Assembly (NCBI GenBank): GCA_019636565.1
Contig: JAHBXG010000001.1
Location: 1-64,000 of the forward strand
DNA from: Phycisphaeraceae bacterium
GTDB lineage: Bacteria > Planctomycetota > Phycisphaerae > Phycisphaerales > UBA1924
Reading direction: 5' to 3'
DNA: 64,000 bases
Of this stretch, positions 61,327-64,000 are shown in pieces (within the stretch, counting starts at the first letter, position 1; every line of letters starts with the position of its first letter). A program made the position numbers and the translations under genes. Below the pieces are notes generated by a model. That model was given only the letters and a program-made list of their open reading frames with translations, ran no database searches and had not been told where the DNA came from.

Positions 61327-62417
61327 GCGTTGGGTACAGCGCTGTGCAGTGGAGCCACCACAAACGCGTTTACGACGCGATCGCGGCGGGCGCTGCCGCG
61401 GGCTACATCGCCGCCTTCCTCGCTATCGGCAAAGTCCTCTGGCACGGCCAGCACGCGATATCGGATGAGATTCTGGTCATGCGTGCACTCGGCTCGTGTG
61501 CCATCGTGCTGCTCCACGTCATCCTCTGCATCGGTCCCCTCGCCCGTCTCGATGCCCGATTCCTTCCGGTGCTGTACAACCGAAGACACCTGGGAGTCAT
61601 GACCTTTCTCATCGCGCTCTCGCACGCGGCTCTCGCAATCGGCTACTACCACGGCTTTGGTGTCGTGAATCCTGCATACTCGCTGCTCACCAGCAGCGCA
61701 TCGATCAATTCGTTTGCGTCCTTTCCGTTTGAGTGGCTTGGGCTCGGCGCCCTGCTCATCATGTTTCTCATGGCCTCCACCAGCCACGATTTCTGGCTCC
61801 GCAATCTCTCGAGCCGAACGTGGAAGCGCCTGCACATGCTCGTGTACGTCGCCTATGCACTGCTCATCGGCCACGTGGCGCTAGGCGCGCTCCAAACGAA
61901 TCGGGGCGACCTGGCCCCGATTCTCATGGGCTTGGGGCTGTTGCTGGTGTGCGGTCTGCACCTCGCCGCGGCTCGGCGCGAACACGCCATCGATCGCGGT
62001 CAGAACCCCGCCACTTCGAACTCCGAAACTTGGCTCGACGCCGGCCCTGTTGCGAGCATCCCGAAAAGCCGCGCCCGCTCTGTTTGCGCCCCCGGAGGCG
62101 AACGCATCGCGGTCTTCCGCCATGCCGGCGGAGTGTCGGCGGTCACCAACACGTGCGCTCACCAAGGGGGCCCGCTTTCTGAGGGCAGGGTGATCGACGG
62201 CTGCATCACCTGCCCCTGGCACGGGTGGCAGTACAAGCCGGGCGATGGATGTTCTCCCCCACCCTTTCAGGAGAAGATTGCTACCTATCAAATTCGAATT
62301 GTCCAAGGCCGGGCAGAGGTAAACACGCGGCCGCTCCCGCCGGGAACGCCGGTCGAACCGGCCCGATTGGGCGAGTCCGACCTGGCCGGCGCATACGGGG
62401 AAGGATTGCATGTCTGA
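61323..62417 (+). CDS. Ferric-reductase-like membrane domain fused to Rieske domain
   Basis: Membrane redox protein of 364 residues. The N-terminal half (about 15-235) has six helices with His residues on opposite faces (VLLHVILCIGPLARLDARFL, MTFLIALSHAALAIGYYHGF, WKRLHMLVYVAYALLIGHVA), as in haem-binding ferric-reductase-like or cytochrome b561-like domains. The C-terminal part (about 255-350) is a Rieske [2Fe-2S] domain: NTCAHQGGPLSEG and ITCPWHGWQY give C-x-H ... C-x2-H. Together these would move electrons between a haem b domain and the Fe-S centre. The start overlaps the previous stop by ATGA. Confidence 0.82.
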   Translation: MSVGYSAVQWSHHKRVYDAIAAGAAAGYIAAFLAIGKVLWHGQHAISDEILVMRALGSCAIVLLHVILCIGPLARLDARFLPVLYNRRHLGVMTFLIALSHAALAIGYYHGFGVVNPAYSLLTSSASINSFASFPFEWLGLGALLIMFLMASTSHDFWLRNLSSRTWKRLHMLVYVAYALLIGHVALGALQTNRGDLAPILMGLGLLLVCGLHLAAARREHAIDRGQNPATSNSETWLDAGPVASIPKSRARSVCAPGGERIAVFRHAGGVSAVTNTCAHQGGPLSEGRVIDGCITCPWHGWQYKPGDGCSPPPFQEKIATYQIRIVQGRAEVNTRPLPPGTPVEPARLGESDLAGAYGEGLHV

Positions 62418-63198
62418 TCCCAATTCATCTTCGCCGCACGATCCGCCGTTCGACCCGCCGTTCTACGTGGGCTACTTGCCGGTTCCCGCGCCGCTGCGGC
62501 GATTCCTTGGAATCGCGGCGCCGCTCGCGGCCGGGCTGGTGATCATCGCGGCATTGGCAGCATCAGTGACCCAGCGTGATCCCGGTCCGGCACGCTGGAA
62601 CGACGGCGTCGCTCAGCAGTTTCGCGGGCACCTCATCCGATGGCCCTATCCGATACTGCTTGTATCCGACGACTCCGCGAAACATGAGGCATCCATGTAC
62701 CTGCTTGTGGAGATGGGAAAGCACGGCGCAGAACGTCCCAAGTGGTCACGAGACGGTGTTGCCGTTTTCGCTTCCGGCTGGAAACTCGATCGCGATGGTC
62801 GCCAGATGATCGAGCTCGAACCCGCATCTGACGCCCTTCGTGAAGACACCTCTATTCCACGGCTCGCAGTATCCTCGCCGGTTCAAATCGGCACCGTGAC
62901 TCTCAAGGGCGAAATCGTGGACTCCAAGTGCTATTTGGGCGCGATGAAGCCGGGCGAAGGTAAGACACACAAGGCCTGCGCGACGCTTTGCATCAAAGGC
63001 GGTATCCCGCCCGTCCTCGTCACCCGCGATGCGTCGGGGCGGCTCGACCACATCCTGCTTTGCTCCGAGACCGGAGAAGCTCTCGGCTCCGAAATCTGGC
63101 CATTTATCGCCGATCCGGTCGCGATCACCGGCGAGTTGGAGGTCTGGCACGGCCTCAAACGCCTTCGTGTATCCGCCGGCGGAATACATTCTCTTTGA
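62410..63198 (+). CDS. Hypothetical anchored protein with C/H-rich motif
   Basis: Protein of 262 residues with one membrane helix (about 33-55, LGIAAPLAAGLVIIAALAAS) and a soluble, probably periplasmic domain. The conserved-looking segment is DSKCYLGAMKPGEGK then THKACATLCIKGGIPPV: Cys, His, Cys and Cys spaced C-x12-H-x2-C-x3-C, a candidate metal or cofactor site. Other pieces are YPILLVSDDSAKHEASMYLL and ITGELEVWHGLKRLRVSAGG. It overlaps the Rieske gene by eight bases, so it is almost certainly its functional partner. No named family can be given. Confidence 0.65.
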   Translation: MSDPNSSSPHDPPFDPPFYVGYLPVPAPLRRFLGIAAPLAAGLVIIAALAASVTQRDPGPARWNDGVAQQFRGHLIRWPYPILLVSDDSAKHEASMYLLVEMGKHGAERPKWSRDGVAVFASGWKLDRDGRQMIELEPASDALREDTSIPRLAVSSPVQIGTVTLKGEIVDSKCYLGAMKPGEGKTHKACATLCIKGGIPPVLVTRDASGRLDHILLCSETGEALGSEIWPFIADPVAITGELEVWHGLKRLRVSAGGIHSL

Positions 63199-63287
63199 GT
63201 ACATTGGCGACTTGCCGCCACATCCGCACTCGCCTCGGCATCACACGAAAGTCGGCTCCTCCTTCCCGCGCTTTGGAGTCCTGCTCC

Positions 63288-63881
63288 GTGCAAGCAACAC
63301 AAACTGACCCTTCTGCCCCCGATCTCTCCCCCAGCGACTCCGCCTCGTCTCTGGCCCTTGCGGTAGTCGAACTGCTCCGCGAACTTGTCGGAGTTGTATC
63401 ACAACTCACGCCGGATCAATACGCCGCCCGCGCAGACGAGTCATTCTTCAAAGGGACCATCGGTGGCCACGTTCGTCATTGCCTGGATCACATCCGCGCC
63501 CTCGCCGATCGCCTGCCGAACGAGGCCGTGGAATATGACCGCCGGGTACGCGGCACGGAGATCGAAAGCGACCCGATCGCAGCCCGCGAAGAGATTCGCC
63601 GGCTGCGGCGCCTGGTAAACGAGCTAGCGTCCGTTTCGGCGGATGCATCCATTACAGTTCGCCTTCTTCCAACCCGGGACGGTGCGCCCGTTGAACTTCG
63701 ATCCACGCTCGGGCGCGAACTCGCGTTCGTGCTCTCGCACACGATCCACCACAACGCCACGATCAAGGGAATGGCGGTCCGCTTTGGGGTCGCGTTGCCG
63801 GGAACGTTCGGATACGCTCCCGCGACGCTCGCTCATCAAGCTGCGCCCATGGTGAAAGGATCGTCCGCGTGTGCACCCTAA
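63288..63881 (+). CDS. DinB-like metal-binding four-helix protein
   Basis: Soluble protein of 197 residues with the DinB/YfiT-type layout: an N-terminal helix ending TIGGHVRHCLDHIRALAD and a later VLSHTIHHNATIKGMAVRFG supply the three His expected to bind a divalent metal. A GTG start at 63288 is supported by GGAG 9 bases upstream and the lack of a better codon; residues before it look unlike coding. Members are thiol-dependent transferases or unknown. It overlaps the next gene (NRDE) by 13 bases. Confidence 0.75.
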   Translation: MQATQTDPSAPDLSPSDSASSLALAVVELLRELVGVVSQLTPDQYAARADESFFKGTIGGHVRHCLDHIRALADRLPNEAVEYDRRVRGTEIESDPIAAREEIRRLRRLVNELASVSADASITVRLLPTRDGAPVELRSTLGRELAFVLSHTIHHNATIKGMAVRFGVALPGTFGYAPATLAHQAAPMVKGSSACAP

Positions 63882-64000
63882 CCGCGATCTCCTCCACTCC
63901 GGGCGGGTCTTCCGATGGCCTGCTGTTCCGCGTGGTCGTCAATCGCGATGAGCAACGGACGCGATGCCCCGCCCTACCCCCAATCGTGCGTCGATTCGGC
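63869..64000 (+). CDS. NRDE-family protein (TANGO2-like), 3' partial
   Basis: Start of a protein of the NRDE/TANGO2 family cut by the window edge; 44 residues are visible. GTG start gives MCTLTAISS, with Cys2 as the likely N-terminal nucleophile of an Ntn-hydrolase fold, and VVVNRDEQRTR contains the NRDE motif that names the family. AAAGGA lies 8 bases before the GTG. It overlaps the DinB-like gene by 13 bases. Confidence 0.8.
   Translation, partial: MCTLTAISSTPGGSSDGLLFRVVVNRDEQRTRCPALPPIVRRFG

Overview
The window reads as bacterial chromosome of high GC, gene-dense and without any visible phage, insertion sequence or CRISPR array. The best guess at the source is a planctomycete of the class Phycisphaerae. 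This is inferred from three signs: secreted proteins ending in a PEP-CTERM-like VPAPG, hydrophobic stretch and RRRR tail; several membrane proteins carrying a C-R-x-C-G/N-x-x-L ... C-P-E-C zinc ribbon; and a bacterial deoxyhypusine-synthase homologue. Shine-Dalgarno sequences are often weak, GTG starts are common, and many genes overlap by ATGA or GTGA.

Region by region. 1-0.8 kb: end of a deoxyhypusine synthase-like gene with a terminator. 1.0-3.8 kb: four secreted PEP-CTERM-like proteins on the minus strand, three of them tandem paralogues. 4.0-7.9 kb: two paralogous membrane zinc-ribbon/beta-propeller proteins on either side of a methyltransferase. 8.1-9.9 kb: two tandem secreted FKBP prolyl isomerases. 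10-12.5 kb: small accessory genes (helix-turn-helix protein, Nudix hydrolase, zinc-ribbon membrane protein, orphan nucleotidyltransferase) separated by hairpin-rich intergenic repeats. 12.5-17 kb: L-serine ammonia-lyase, an LCAT-like lipase and a methyltransferase. 16.9-20.3 kb: thiL, tsaE (fused to a degenerate YacG-like tail) and an ExbB-ExbD-ExbD motor. 20.3-27.5 kb: a Fur homologue lacking the usual metal ligands, a GT-C-like membrane protein with a flippase-like partner, NAD synthetase, a TIM-barrel-like unknown and an alpha/beta hydrolase. 27.56 kb: tRNA-Ser(UGA).

28.9-38.5 kb: a divergent Rrf2 regulator and a cbb3 oxidase operon ordered ccoNO (fused), ccoQ, ccoP (one haem), ccoG, ccoH, a SafE-like membrane gene, ccoI and ccoS. 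This is a full high-affinity respiratory oxidase plus its copper and assembly factors. 38.6-45.3 kb: ion homeostasis (CPA antiporter with a TrkA-N domain, UspA, SLC12-like cotransporter, MgtE). 45.4-47 kb: a J-less DnaJ-type zinc-finger protein and a stand-alone CoaB.

47-64 kb: an accessory carbon-oxidation block. On the minus strand a long co-directional run encodes a glucose-dehydrogenase-like enzyme, aquaporin, GMC oxidoreductase, a two-domain VOC protein, a thioredoxin-fold/YHS protein, DoxX, GH63 glucosidase and CoaB. Divergently, the plus strand carries a zinc anti-sigma-like protein with a SpoIIE-type phosphatase, GlcG/HbpS, a double-YHS lipoprotein, an SMP-30 lactonase, and a small cassette built around a ferric-reductase-like membrane domain fused to a Rieske domain. 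A DinB-like protein and the start of an NRDE (TANGO2) protein follow. Sugar hydrolysis, oxidation to a lactone and lactone opening could be carried out by products of this block; that link is inference from content and gene order.
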